Assembly (NCBI RefSeq): GCF_017104715.1 | Contig: NZ_JAAGPI010000024.1 | Location: 87,137 to 151,136, forward strand | Source of the DNA: Burkholderia sp. Ac-20365 | GTDB taxonomy: Bacteria > Pseudomonadota > Gammaproteobacteria > Burkholderiales > Burkholderiaceae | Direction of reading: 5' to 3' | DNA: 64,000 nt | In this document: positions 51,211 to 58,334 of the stretch, piece after piece | Layout: every line of letters starts with the position of its first letter | Numbering within the stretch: position 1 is the first letter of the stretch | Position numbers and translations under genes: made by a program | The notes under the pieces: generated by a model | Databases searched by the model: none | What the model saw: only the letters and a program-made list of their open reading frames with translations | What the model was told of the DNA's origin: nothing

Positions 51211-52340
51211 GCGGCGTGATCCATGTCGGCGGTGGATGGTGTGAGCTTGCCGGTTTCCGGCGCTTCACCGTGCGCTTCGGTGTCGAGCAGCACGGCCTTG
51301 CGCGCGGTGCCCCAGCGGTAGCCCGTCAATGCGCCGTCCTTATGCACGACGCGGTGGCATGGTATCGCGAGCGCGACCGGGTTCGATGCGCATGCGTTGG
51401 CGACGGCCCGCACCGCGCGCGGCGAACCGACGGCTTCGGCGATCTGCGAATAGCTGCGCGTCTCACCGTAAGGGATGCGGCGCAGCGCTTCCCACACACG
51501 CTGCTGGAACGCCGTCGCGGCGATATCGAGCGGAAGATCGAAGCGCTGACGCTGGCCACGCAGATAAGCGTCGATCTGCTCGACGAACGGAGCAAGCCGC
51601 TCCGGATCGCCGATCAGTTCCGCGCTCGCGAATTCGCCGCGCAGATCGTCGAGCAGTGTCGGGGCATCGTCGCCGAATGCGATCTTGCAGATGCCCTTGT
51701 CGGTCGTCGCGACCAGCACGAGACCCAGCGACGTTTGCGCGCACGCGTAGTGCACGCGCAGCCCTGCCCCTTTGCGCCGGTATTCGGACGGCGCCATGCC
51801 GAGTTCAGCGGCCGCCGAACAGTACATCCGGGACGGCGAGCCGAAACCTGCGTCGACGGTTGCACGCGTCACATCGGTACCGCGTTGTAGCGCGTCGCGC
51901 AACGCCGCGCCGCGCTGGGCCGCCTGATACTGCCGCGGCGATACGCCGACCACGCGCTTGAAGAGCCGCTGCAGGTGAAATGGGCTGACGTGCACGGCGT
52001 CGCTCAATTGCGCGAGCGTGAGGCGCTGCTGCGGATCGGCGTCGAGTGCCGCGCATGCACGGTTCACGATTTCGAGCTCTCGCGGCAGGCCGCCTGGCTG
52101 GCAGCGCTTGCATTCGCGATAGCCCGCGGCGCGCGCTTCATCGGCGGAAACGAAGAAGTCTACGTTCTCGCGGCGCGGCAACCGGGACGCGCACGACGGA
52201 CGGCAGAACACGCCTGTCGTGCGGACGCCGTAGAAGAAGGCGCCGTCGGCCGACATGTCGCGTTTCAAAACGGCCGTCCAGCGATCGTTATCGTCGATGA
52301 AAGCGGCGGGCGTGGCTTGGGATAAGGCTGAGTTCATCAT
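51207..52340 (-). CDS. ada: Bifunctional transcriptional activator / O6-methylguanine-DNA methyltransferase Ada
   Basis: This protein has 377 residues from ATG 52340 (52337 is also possible). The N-terminal zinc domain has FFYGVRTTGVFCRPSCASR and ECKRCQPGG, four Cys of which the FCRPSC first one takes methyl groups from phosphotriesters. A central AraC-type helix-turn-helix (about 100-185) follows. The C-terminal O6-alkylguanine transferase has the active site ALAIPCHRVV. Self-methylation turns it into an activator of its own operon, which here includes alkA. Confidence 0.95.
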   Translation of the reverse strand: MMNSALSQATPAAFIDDNDRWTAVLKRDMSADGAFFYGVRTTGVFCRPSCASRLPRRENVDFFVSADEARAAGYRECKRCQPGGLPRELEIVNRACAALDADPQQRLTLAQLSDAVHVSPFHLQRLFKRVVGVSPRQYQAAQRGAALRDALQRGTDVTRATVDAGFGSPSRMYCSAAAELGMAPSEYRRKGAGLRVHYACAQTSLGLVLVATTDKGICKIAFGDDAPTLLDDLRGEFASAELIGDPERLAPFVEQIDAYLRGQRQRFDLPLDIAATAFQQRVWEALRRIPYGETRSYSQIAEAVGSPRAVRAVANACASNPVALAIPCHRVVHKDGALTGYRWGTARKAVLLDTEAHGEAPETGKLTPSTADMDHAA

Positions 52341-52503
52341 TTGCCCCGAGGGACGGTTTTGATGCTTACCACTGTAGCGGGCATGCCCACACACTACGCT
52401 CCGGTTCTTGCTGTGTCATTTGGGCTGCAAAAGCGGCCTGAATTTCCCAGATATCGGGAGAATCTGCCCCTCAAAAAAGTTGGGGTTTTCCCTTAAAAAG
52501 TTA

Positions 52504-52532
52504 TTGCGTCGCATCAAGGTGGCGTGTATAGT
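52504..52532 (+). promoter_or_regulatory. Sigma-70 type promoter for the small RNA
   Basis: TTGCGT (52504-52509) and TATAGT (52527-52532) are separated by 17 bases, a near-consensus pair. No reading frame with a ribosome-binding site follows before the terminator at 52572-52601. Confidence 0.7.
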
Positions 52533-52538
52533 GGTTCT

Positions 52539-52601
52539 TGTCTCCTCCATGTCTCCTCCTGATATGGATTCAGCCCGCTCCAATCGAGCGGGCTTTTTTT
52601 T
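52539..52601 (+). ncRNA. Candidate small RNA with two CTCCTCC motifs (CcsR/cuckoo-like)
   Basis: A strong promoter is followed by TGTCTCCTCC twice (starting near 52539 and 52549), then an intrinsic terminator: a 9-bp stem AGCCCGCTC/GAGCGGGCT (52572-52580, 52586-52594) with eight T. The predicted transcript is about 63 bases, with unpaired C-rich anti-Shine-Dalgarno motifs in the 5' half. The layout resembles the CcsR (cuckoo) RNAs described in Rhodobacter and predicted in other proteobacteria. It has its own unit between the divergent ada operon and the VOC gene. Confidence 0.7.
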
Positions 52602-52714
52602 GGTTTTTCGCTTCGTCTTCCCCGTCTGCGCCTCGCCTCCTGGCTGCTTCCGTCAAAACGCTCGATTCCTTCTAAACTGGTTCATCACCGAACCTCACGA
52701 AGGGACGCCGCGCC

Positions 52715-53134
52715 ATGAATTTCCAGATTCTCGATATCGACCATGTGGTTATTCGCGTGACCAACCTCGACGGAATGACGCGCTTCTATCGCGACGTGCT
52801 GGGCTGTACGGTGGAGAGGGAGCGGCTCGATATCGGGCTGATGCAGATGCGGGCGGGACGGTCGCTGATCGACCTGCTGCAGGTGGGCGGACCCATCGAC
52901 CGGCCCGAAAGCGGTGTGCCGGGTGCGGGGCGAAACATGGATCACGTCTGCCTGCGCATTGAACCGTTCGACGCCGACGCGCTGAAGACCTGGTTCACCG
53001 CGCGCGACGTGCGCATTGGCGAGCAGGCCATGCGCTATGGTGCGGATGGTTATGGATCGTCGCTGTATCTGTTCGATCCTGAGGGAAATATGGTCGAACT
53101 CAAAGGTCCGCCGACTGATGGGCCGCGCGCCTGA
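52715..53134 (+). CDS. VOC-family (glyoxalase/dioxygenase fold) protein
   Basis: This protein of 139 residues has paired beta-alpha-beta modules. It starts NFQILDIDHVVIRVTNLDGMTRFYRDVLGC, with the His metal ligand at about 10, continues HVCLRIEPFDADALKTWF, and ends SLYLFDPEGNMVELKGP with the Glu ligand. It is related to small glyoxalase/bleomycin-resistance-type metalloenzymes. The substrate is unknown. A separate gene downstream of the small-RNA terminator, it converges on yaeQ. Confidence 0.9.
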   Translation: MNFQILDIDHVVIRVTNLDGMTRFYRDVLGCTVERERLDIGLMQMRAGRSLIDLLQVGGPIDRPESGVPGAGRNMDHVCLRIEPFDADALKTWFTARDVRIGEQAMRYGADGYGSSLYLFDPEGNMVELKGPPTDGPRA

Positions 53135-53173
53135 CGCTCAATTTTAGGTACACAGAACGTCAGGCACCACGCG

Positions 53174-53752
53174 TCAACGTCCGCCGTGGGCCGCCGGGCG
53201 CGCATTCGCCGCCGCCTTGAGAACCGTCCATTCGACAGGCACAGCATCGGCGGTTTCGCTGCCCAGATACGCAGCGTTGTCCTGAACCGTGCATTGCAGG
53301 CGCATCGTCCGTTCGGCCAGCGCAGCGAGCGCCGGTGCAACATTTTCGCCTAGCGACCAGACCGTCACGTTGCGCAGACGCTCGACCTTGCTGCGCACGC
53401 CTTGCCACCAGATGTCCGAGGTTTTGCCGCCGTAAGCGATCACGATCACTTCGTTCGCGCGCCCGCTCGCCTTTGCGATACGGCGTTCGTCCGGCTGACC
53501 CACGTCGATCCAGGTGTCGATTGCGCCCGTCAGATCTTTCGCCCACAGATCGGGTTCGTCGATGTCCGACAGGCCTTTGCAGAATTCCAGCCGTTCCTGC
53601 GCGAACAGTGCGAAAGCGGCGACGCGGACCATCATCCGCTCGTTGGTTTCCGACGGATGCAGAGCGATCGTCAGCGAATGGTCCGCGTAGTAATGGCGGT
53701 CCATGTCAGCGATCTGGAGTTCAGCCTTATAAATTGTCGATTTGAGAGCCAT
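53174..53752 (-). CDS. yaeQ: YaeQ-family protein
   Basis: This gives 192 residues from ATG 53752, where the family starts MALKSTIYKAELQIADMDRHYYADHSLTIALHPSETNERMMVR. The frame remains open to 54052, but the extra 100 residues are not family-like. The fold is PD-(D/E)XK-nuclease related, with DLTGAIDTWIDVGQPDERRIAKASGRA carrying acidic and Lys residues of the core. The function is unknown; E. coli YaeQ can suppress loss of RfaH. Confidence 0.9.
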   Translation of the reverse strand: MALKSTIYKAELQIADMDRHYYADHSLTIALHPSETNERMMVRVAAFALFAQERLEFCKGLSDIDEPDLWAKDLTGAIDTWIDVGQPDERRIAKASGRANEVIVIAYGGKTSDIWWQGVRSKVERLRNVTVWSLGENVAPALAALAERTMRLQCTVQDNAAYLGSETADAVPVEWTVLKAAANARPAAHGGR

Positions 53753-54168
53753 GCTGCAACCTGGTCCCGCAAACGCGGACCGGATAGTGAATAGAGAATC
53801 GGCGTACCGTGCCATGATCGTCCCCTGCCTTGCAGCGGTCACGCCTCGGTCGCGCGTCTCGCCGTTGATACACATTTGCCGGATTGCCGCGACGCCGGGT
53901 GCTGAAACCCTTATCGCATCAACCTTCCTGCTTTCGCTTGCAATGGAAAGCAGCAACATATGTGCCGGATTCGTGCGATCGAACCATCGCGCGCTTATCG
54001 CGCCTGGCTGCAAGGTGGGACCGTGATGATACCGAATATGCGGCGACGGCATGACAGCCTGATGAGGCCGCTCTGGCGGGGCTGATGAGTTGAGGGAATG
54101 AGCGCGCGGGTCGTGGCGCGTCGATTCACAGATCGAAGCGCACGCGGGAATGCACGGAAAAACGAAAA

Positions 54169-54193
54169 ATGGCCGGGCTTAAAACCCGGCCAT
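54169..54193 (-). terminator. Terminator of the small secreted-protein gene
   Basis: ATGGCCGGG (54169-54177) pairs with CCCGGCCAT (54185-54193). On the minus strand the stem is followed by a T run. The region 53753-54168 between yaeQ and this terminator holds only an extension frame of yaeQ; I see nothing else convincing. Confidence 0.8.
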
Positions 54194-54275
54194 ACCGATG
54201 CGCGGCGAAGTCTTCGTCGCCGGCTGTTTGAATTCACCCGACATTAACTGTCGGGTTCAATCCAACGCTAAATGC

Positions 54276-54614
54276 TTATTGCTTGATAAAGCGGTCGTTA
54301 GTCCAAAGGCCTTGTGTATCGCTATTGCCGGCATTGACGAATTCGACGTCATGTCCGACTACGCGGACCACGCGAAAATCCGAATTCTCCGGCGTCGATA
54401 TGCACTGATAACCCGAGAAGAATTCCTGCATTTGCTGTTGTTCACCCGCCTGCGCGTGCTGCGTCACGGCATCGAGTTTGTCCTTGGACAGGCACCCATA
54501 TGCATTCGCCTTGAATTGCACCGTTTGCTGCGGCTTGATCACGACGTCTTGCGCCTGCGCGCTTGCTGCGATCAGACCCGTGAATGCGAAGAGAATGGCG
54601 ACTCGCTTGTTCAT
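54276..54614 (-). CDS. Hypothetical secreted protein
   Basis: This gives 112 residues from ATG 54614, with a near-perfect ribosome-binding site (AAGGAGG). The signal peptide MNKRVAILFAFTGLIAASAQAQ is followed by a mature 90-residue domain with two Cys (YGCLSKD, YQCIST) and no recognised motif. It has its own terminator and is probably exported to the periplasm. Function unknown. Confidence 0.8.
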   Translation of the reverse strand: MNKRVAILFAFTGLIAASAQAQDVVIKPQQTVQFKANAYGCLSKDKLDAVTQHAQAGEQQQMQEFFSGYQCISTPENSDFRVVRVVGHDVEFVNAGNSDTQGLWTNDRFIKQ

Positions 54615-55159
54615 GGTTACCTCCTTGCGGGGCATTGCTTGGTTAGCTATGTGTTTAACTGCCGGAAAACAAGCACGTTTTTAAATTTAGGAGAACGGTA
54701 TTGAAGAGCAAGCACATCTTGTGTGCGCTTGCAACAGCGGCGGATTGTCGCACTGAGTCGCGATGCGATTTGATGCATCCATCTCGACGCAATCTGGCAG
54801 ATATCAGGCGAATTCCAAACCGCAATGCGAGGCATTCGGGCTTACTGGATAAACTTTTGCGGGCGTGATTCGCGTTTACGCCTAATAAGTTTTAAGTCCT
54901 TTGCGATAAACGACTTATCGCGTTGATGCGTTGCACACAAAGTCATTCGTGTGACTCATAAAAGACTGGCTCGATTTGAAGCGTTTGCAGAGTAAAAAGG
55001 ATGCCTGATCGCATGCCGGGTCCTGCGGCCGCTTTGAATTTCGGCGACACACTTGCGCGCGCGCTAGGTTCGTGGATAAATCGACCGGCCCAAAACTAAC
55101 CGCTCGAATTCACCGGAACGAGGCGATGAACCGCCGACGCCGGTCCCCTGGAGACTTTC
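54615..55159. other. AT-rich intergenic region without a recognised gene
   Basis: These 545 bases lie between the divergent secreted-protein and lysE genes and are clearly more AT-rich than the flanks, including TTTTTAAATTTAGG near 54679. There is a GCGATAA...TTATCGC inverted repeat at about 54903-54921. I find no supported gene, only likely promoters for both neighbours. Low GC may mark transferred DNA or simply long regulatory sequence. Confidence 0.4.
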
Positions 55160-55786
55160 ATGACGCTCGCACAGTGGCTTCCCTTCGCCATCGCCTCCGC
55201 GATCCTTGTTGCAATTCCCGGCCCTACCGTGTTGCTTGTAATTTCTTATGCGCTTGGCCACGGCCGGCGCTATGCACTGGTCACGACGGCGGGCGTCGCG
55301 CTAGGCGACCTGACGTCGATGACGGCTTCGATGCTCGGGCTGGGCGTGATTCTCGCCGCGTCCGCGACCCTCTTCACGGCGCTCAAGTGGGTTGGCGCAG
55401 CGTATCTGATTTACCTCGGCATCAAGCTCTGGCGCGCGCCTGCATCAACGGGCGACGCGCCCGCCTCAGAGGAAAGGCGCACGAGCCGGATCTTCGCGCA
55501 CGCTTACGCAGTGACGGCGCTCAACCCGAAAAGCCTCGTGTTCTTCGTGGCCTTCGTGCCGCAGTTCATCGACACGCAAGTCGCCACGTTTTCGCAGATC
55601 GCGATTTTCGAAGCGACCTTCGTCGCGCTCGGCACGCTGAACGCCTTGGGTTACGCAATTCTGGCAACCGCGGCGCGGCGCGCGATCCGCAGTCCGCGCG
55701 TGCAGCGCGGCGTCAACTGCACGGGCGGGACTTTGTTGATCGGTGCAGGTCTGCTGGCTGCGGCCTGGAAGAAATCGGCAGCCTGA
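55160..55786 (+). CDS. LysE/RhtB-family amino-acid exporter
   Basis: This inner-membrane exporter of 208 residues has six hydrophobic helices and the family start LPFAIASAILVAIPGPTVLLVISYALGHGRRYAL, with the GPT motif and GVALGDLTSM. Later it has AVTALNPKSLVFFVAFVPQFID, the RhtB second-repeat motif. It exports an amino acid such as homoserine, threonine or lysine, which cannot be specified. Confidence 0.93.
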   Translation: MTLAQWLPFAIASAILVAIPGPTVLLVISYALGHGRRYALVTTAGVALGDLTSMTASMLGLGVILAASATLFTALKWVGAAYLIYLGIKLWRAPASTGDAPASEERRTSRIFAHAYAVTALNPKSLVFFVAFVPQFIDTQVATFSQIAIFEATFVALGTLNALGYAILATAARRAIRSPRVQRGVNCTGGTLLIGAGLLAAAWKKSAA

Positions 55787-55933
55787 ATCCATCCATCCTG
55801 GATGGACCACGACAGACCAGGCGCGCCACTTGCATGAGTCTCCGCGCACCGGGTGTGCGCGGTGGATCACACGCAGAATCTTCCACCACGCCTACAATGA
55901 AATTGTCGTTGTTCCATCGATCAGGAGGTCACT

Positions 55934-56101
55934 GTGATCGAGCATCTGATTCTGGGCGCGTTTCTGATCGTGCCGCTTCTAATCGTCGCGTTTCTGTTTT
56001 CCGACGAACTCTGGCAGGAACATCGCCAGGCCTTGCACGATGACGACCACCACAAGCGGATGGACTGGCGACATCCGATTCGCAGCCTCTTGCATCACTA
56101 G
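55934..56101 (+). CDS. Small membrane protein (55 aa)
   Basis: A GTG start with a perfect AGGAGG five bases upstream opens 55 residues. One transmembrane helix at about 4-24 (HLILGAFLIVPLLIVAFLF) is followed by an acidic then His-rich cytoplasmic tail (DDDHHKR, SLLHH). I do not know a family. The ribosome-binding site and the second tiny membrane gene 35 bases downstream support it as a real gene pair. Confidence 0.65.
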   Translation: MIEHLILGAFLIVPLLIVAFLFSDELWQEHRQALHDDDHHKRMDWRHPIRSLLHH

Positions 56102-56136
56102 GCGGTTGACCGCTTCGTGAGCGCCGGGAGGCTGCC

Positions 56137-56271
56137 ATGATGGCCTTCTCTTTCTCGTGGACGGAATACTGGCTGTTCATGCTCGCGCTGATTCTGATCA
56201 GCGTCGCGCTGACGTCGCTTTGCGGTTCGGTGCCTCGCGCGCCAGAACCGCCGCCGGAGGATGACGCTTAG
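56137..56271 (+). CDS. Small membrane protein (44 aa)
   Basis: ATG 56137 has GGGAGG seven bases upstream and a second ATG directly after it. The product is 44 residues: a short aromatic head (FSFSWTEYW), one transmembrane helix at about 13-30 (LFMLALILISVALTSLCG), and a Pro/Glu-rich tail ending EPPPEDDA. It is likely cotranscribed with the 55-residue gene upstream. Such single-helix peptides often regulate larger membrane complexes; none is adjacent. Confidence 0.6.
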   Translation: MMAFSFSWTEYWLFMLALILISVALTSLCGSVPRAPEPPPEDDA

Positions 56272-56471
56272 ACGTTTTCCCGCGCTTCTTTCTCGCCTCG
56301 ATGTGTTGGTTCACGCGGCACGCCGTGTTGGATCGGCACCGTCTCCTGGGCGTCGTGTCCGTTATCAAAATGACGCCCAAATAACTGTCTGTTCGCCCGA
56401 TTGTCATGCGACGCGCATGCGTACGCTTGAGTCCATGCGATGTCGTGTTTTTGCGGCTCGATATCGCGAGA

Positions 56472-56493
56472 TACCTATTTGTTTTTATAGGTA
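56472..56493. promoter_or_regulatory. Short palindrome upstream of a hypothetical gene
   Basis: TACCTAT (56472-56478) and ATAGGTA (56487-56493) form an inverted repeat around TTGTTTTT. It lies 80 bases before the gene at 56574 in the 302-base gap 56272-56573, which otherwise shows nothing. It may be an operator. Confidence 0.35.
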
Positions 56494-56573
56494 GCGACTG
56501 GATAAATTGCGGCTAAAGTGAATCATCAGAAGTAAACAAACTTTGGCCTTGTCGAGACGTCACGGGGGACAGC

Positions 56574-56864
56574 ATGAACCGTTTGATCGATCAGGAAATC
56601 GCGCACATTTCGCGTGTCATGTGGCCATCGCTGCTCGGAGATATGAGCAGCCCAATTCTTTCTTCGGAGTACTGGCGCATGCGTCTGCACGCGCTGCTCG
56701 ATGCTCCGTCTCTCACCAAAGTGCAGTTATGCGCGATCGACGGTCTGCTGCTTCGCCTCGATCACCATGATCGACATGGTGCGAACGGGTCGACGCCTGC
56801 TGTCGAGGTGTCTGAAGAAGCTGGTGCGGACCACGGCACTGAGCGGATCGCCATGCATGGTTGA
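56574..56864 (+). CDS. Hypothetical protein (96 aa)
   Basis: ATG 56574 follows a GGGGGA ribosome-binding site. The product is 96 residues, probably helical, soluble, with no signal peptide: MNRLIDQEIAHISRVMWPSL, then ILSSEYWRMRLHALLDAPSL and an acidic His-rich tail. I recognise no family. It lies between the small membrane genes and the integrase-like gene, a region that could be the remnant of an inserted element. Confidence 0.55.
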   Translation: MNRLIDQEIAHISRVMWPSLLGDMSSPILSSEYWRMRLHALLDAPSLTKVQLCAIDGLLLRLDHHDRHGANGSTPAVEVSEEAGADHGTERIAMHG

Positions 56865-57046
56865 TCGCGGCGTCACGTTTGTGGTCTTGTAACCTCCATT
56901 ATTCAGGCTCAGCCACTTATTTGCGGATGCTATGGGCGCATGCATCTAACGCTGTGTACCTTAAAATTCACTCACGCTCAGATTGCTGTAAAACCTCAAG
57001 TATTTCGCCATCTTCCATTTAAATTCGGGGAAATCGACGGAAGTCC

Positions 57047-58201
57047 CTATACCTGTGTACCTAAAAACTGCGCGTCGACGAAATCGGCCCAGACCTGCAT
57101 CTCGCGCGCAGTGATGACTTGCTTGCCGGCATCCTCTGATTCTTGCGCGGATCGCAGCTCGCCAAGATGACTCAATCCTGTTCGGCGGAAGTCGTTCAGC
57201 ACGAAATGTTCGGCTTCCAGCGCTAGCGTCTTAACCGCCTGATTCAGGGTGCCCTTCGCAATCGGTCGATTCTCGCTGCCTCGTGTTGACGGGAACACAT
57301 AGCCGCGGCCGTGTCTGATACCGAACAGCTCACGCAGCATTGCCAGCGCCTGTTTTGAAAGATAGACGCGGCGCTCGCGGCCATTCCCCGCGCGCGCGGC
57401 GGGAATCGTCCAGACGCCGGCGTCGAGGTCGAATTCGCGCCATGTCGCTTCAATCAGCTCGGATTTGTTTGCCATGGTGAGGACGAGCAGATTGAGCGCG
57501 AGTTTCAGCGGGCGTCGAATGCTCGACGTGTGGATCGCACGCAGCAACCCGCCGATCTCGTCTGCCGTCAGCACGCGCGTGCGGCCGTCTTGCGTCGCGA
57601 CCGAACGCGCGGCGATGGCATCGGCAGGATTGGCCGTGGCGAGCTGTCGCGCGATCAGGAACGCGAACAGGCGTTTCGCGACGTTGCGCGTATGCAGTGC
57701 CATCTGCGGCGCGCCGCGCTGCTTGATCGCGTCGCAGATCGACTGGATGTCGTCCGTCGTGACTTGCGCGATCGGCTTGTGGCCGATGGCAGGGAGGATG
57801 TCCTTGTCGAGTGCGCGTTGCGTCGTGCGCCGGTACTCATCGGACTTGCGGGCCATCGCCGACGCCAGATAAAGCTCGGCGCCGTCGCGCAACACGTCGA
57901 TACGCTTTTCGGCGCCGCGATCCTGTCTCGCGATCGAAACGGGCGACAAGCCTTGCGCGACCATCTCCGCGTATTTCTGCGCGCGAGCGCGGGCAACGCG
58001 CAGCGACACTAGCTGATAGTCGCCGATGGTGACCATCGGCTGTCGTTGTCCGTTGAGTGTGTAGCGGAATCGCCAGACCTTCTTTCCGGTCGGCATCACT
58101 TCAAGAATGAGACCCTTGCCGTCCGCAACGCTGTAGCGCGTCGCGCGAGGCTGCAAGGTGCGGATGTGGGATTCGCTAAGCGGTATCGCGAGTTTCGGCA
58201 T
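57047..58201 (-). CDS. Integrase-like protein (P4/DUF4102 tyrosine recombinase family), catalytic residues lost
   Basis: This protein of 384 residues has intact domains: N-terminal DUF4102 arm-binding region (1-95), core-binding SAM-like domain (about 100-195) and a catalytic-domain fold from 205. Against the family pattern, the first Arg (usually TFVRxxEL) is Asn (TMANKSEL), the hairpin Lys is absent (RAGNGRERRV), and the HxLRRT box reads NDFRRT, so only its Arg remains. The last 40 residues (HLGELRSAQESEDAGKQVIT...VWADFVDAQF) lack the distal His and the Tyr nucleophile. The frame is unbroken, suggesting a kept, non-recombining protein. It starts 115 bases from the mnmE stop. Confidence 0.85.
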   Translation of the reverse strand: MPKLAIPLSESHIRTLQPRATRYSVADGKGLILEVMPTGKKVWRFRYTLNGQRQPMVTIGDYQLVSLRVARARAQKYAEMVAQGLSPVSIARQDRGAEKRIDVLRDGAELYLASAMARKSDEYRRTTQRALDKDILPAIGHKPIAQVTTDDIQSICDAIKQRGAPQMALHTRNVAKRLFAFLIARQLATANPADAIAARSVATQDGRTRVLTADEIGGLLRAIHTSSIRRPLKLALNLLVLTMANKSELIEATWREFDLDAGVWTIPAARAGNGRERRVYLSKQALAMLRELFGIRHGRGYVFPSTRGSENRPIAKGTLNQAVKTLALEAEHFVLNDFRRTGLSHLGELRSAQESEDAGKQVITAREMQVWADFVDAQFLGTQV

Positions 58202-58239
58202 ATGGCGGATTTCGGTACACAGGGTGCTTCAGATGCGAA

Positions 58240-58258
58240 GTGTACAGTGTTGTGTACC
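58240..58258. promoter_or_regulatory. GTGTAC repeat upstream of the integrase-like gene
   Basis: Two direct GTGTAC copies lie at 58240-58245 and 58252-58257, in the 115-base gap between the integrase-like gene and mnmE. A related sequence (GTGTACAGTTGTCTACC, 60018-60034) precedes the helix-turn-helix regulator at 60064. It could be a shared operator. Confidence 0.35.
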
Positions 58259-58316
58259 GAAAACCGATCTGTCTACGACTGAAATAGCGCCTGAAATACG
58301 AGGCTGGCTGCGTGTT

Positions 58317-58334
58317 CTACTTACCGATACAAAA
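58317..58334 (-). other. mnmE 3'-end sequence matching SGI1-type attB
   Basis: The last 18 bases of mnmE, TTTTGTATCGGTAAGTAG on the minus strand, differ at a few positions from the Salmonella trmE attachment sequence as I recall it (TTCTGTATTGGTAAGTAA). An integrase-like gene lies directly downstream. I found no second copy that would mark the far end of an element within the window. Confidence 0.45.

Noticed and set aside
53753..54052. N-terminal 100-residue extension of YaeQ
   Set aside because: YaeQ proteins are about 180 residues and begin at the ATG at 53752; the extension shows no domain.
53142..57066. 14-bp inverted match TTTTAGGTACACAG (53142-53155) / CTGTGTACCTAAAA (57053-57066) as ends of a mobile element
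   Set aside because: Chance 14-mer pairs are expected several times in 64 kb, the enclosed genes are ordinary chromosomal ones, no target duplication is seen, and the right copy lies inside the integrase-like coding sequence.
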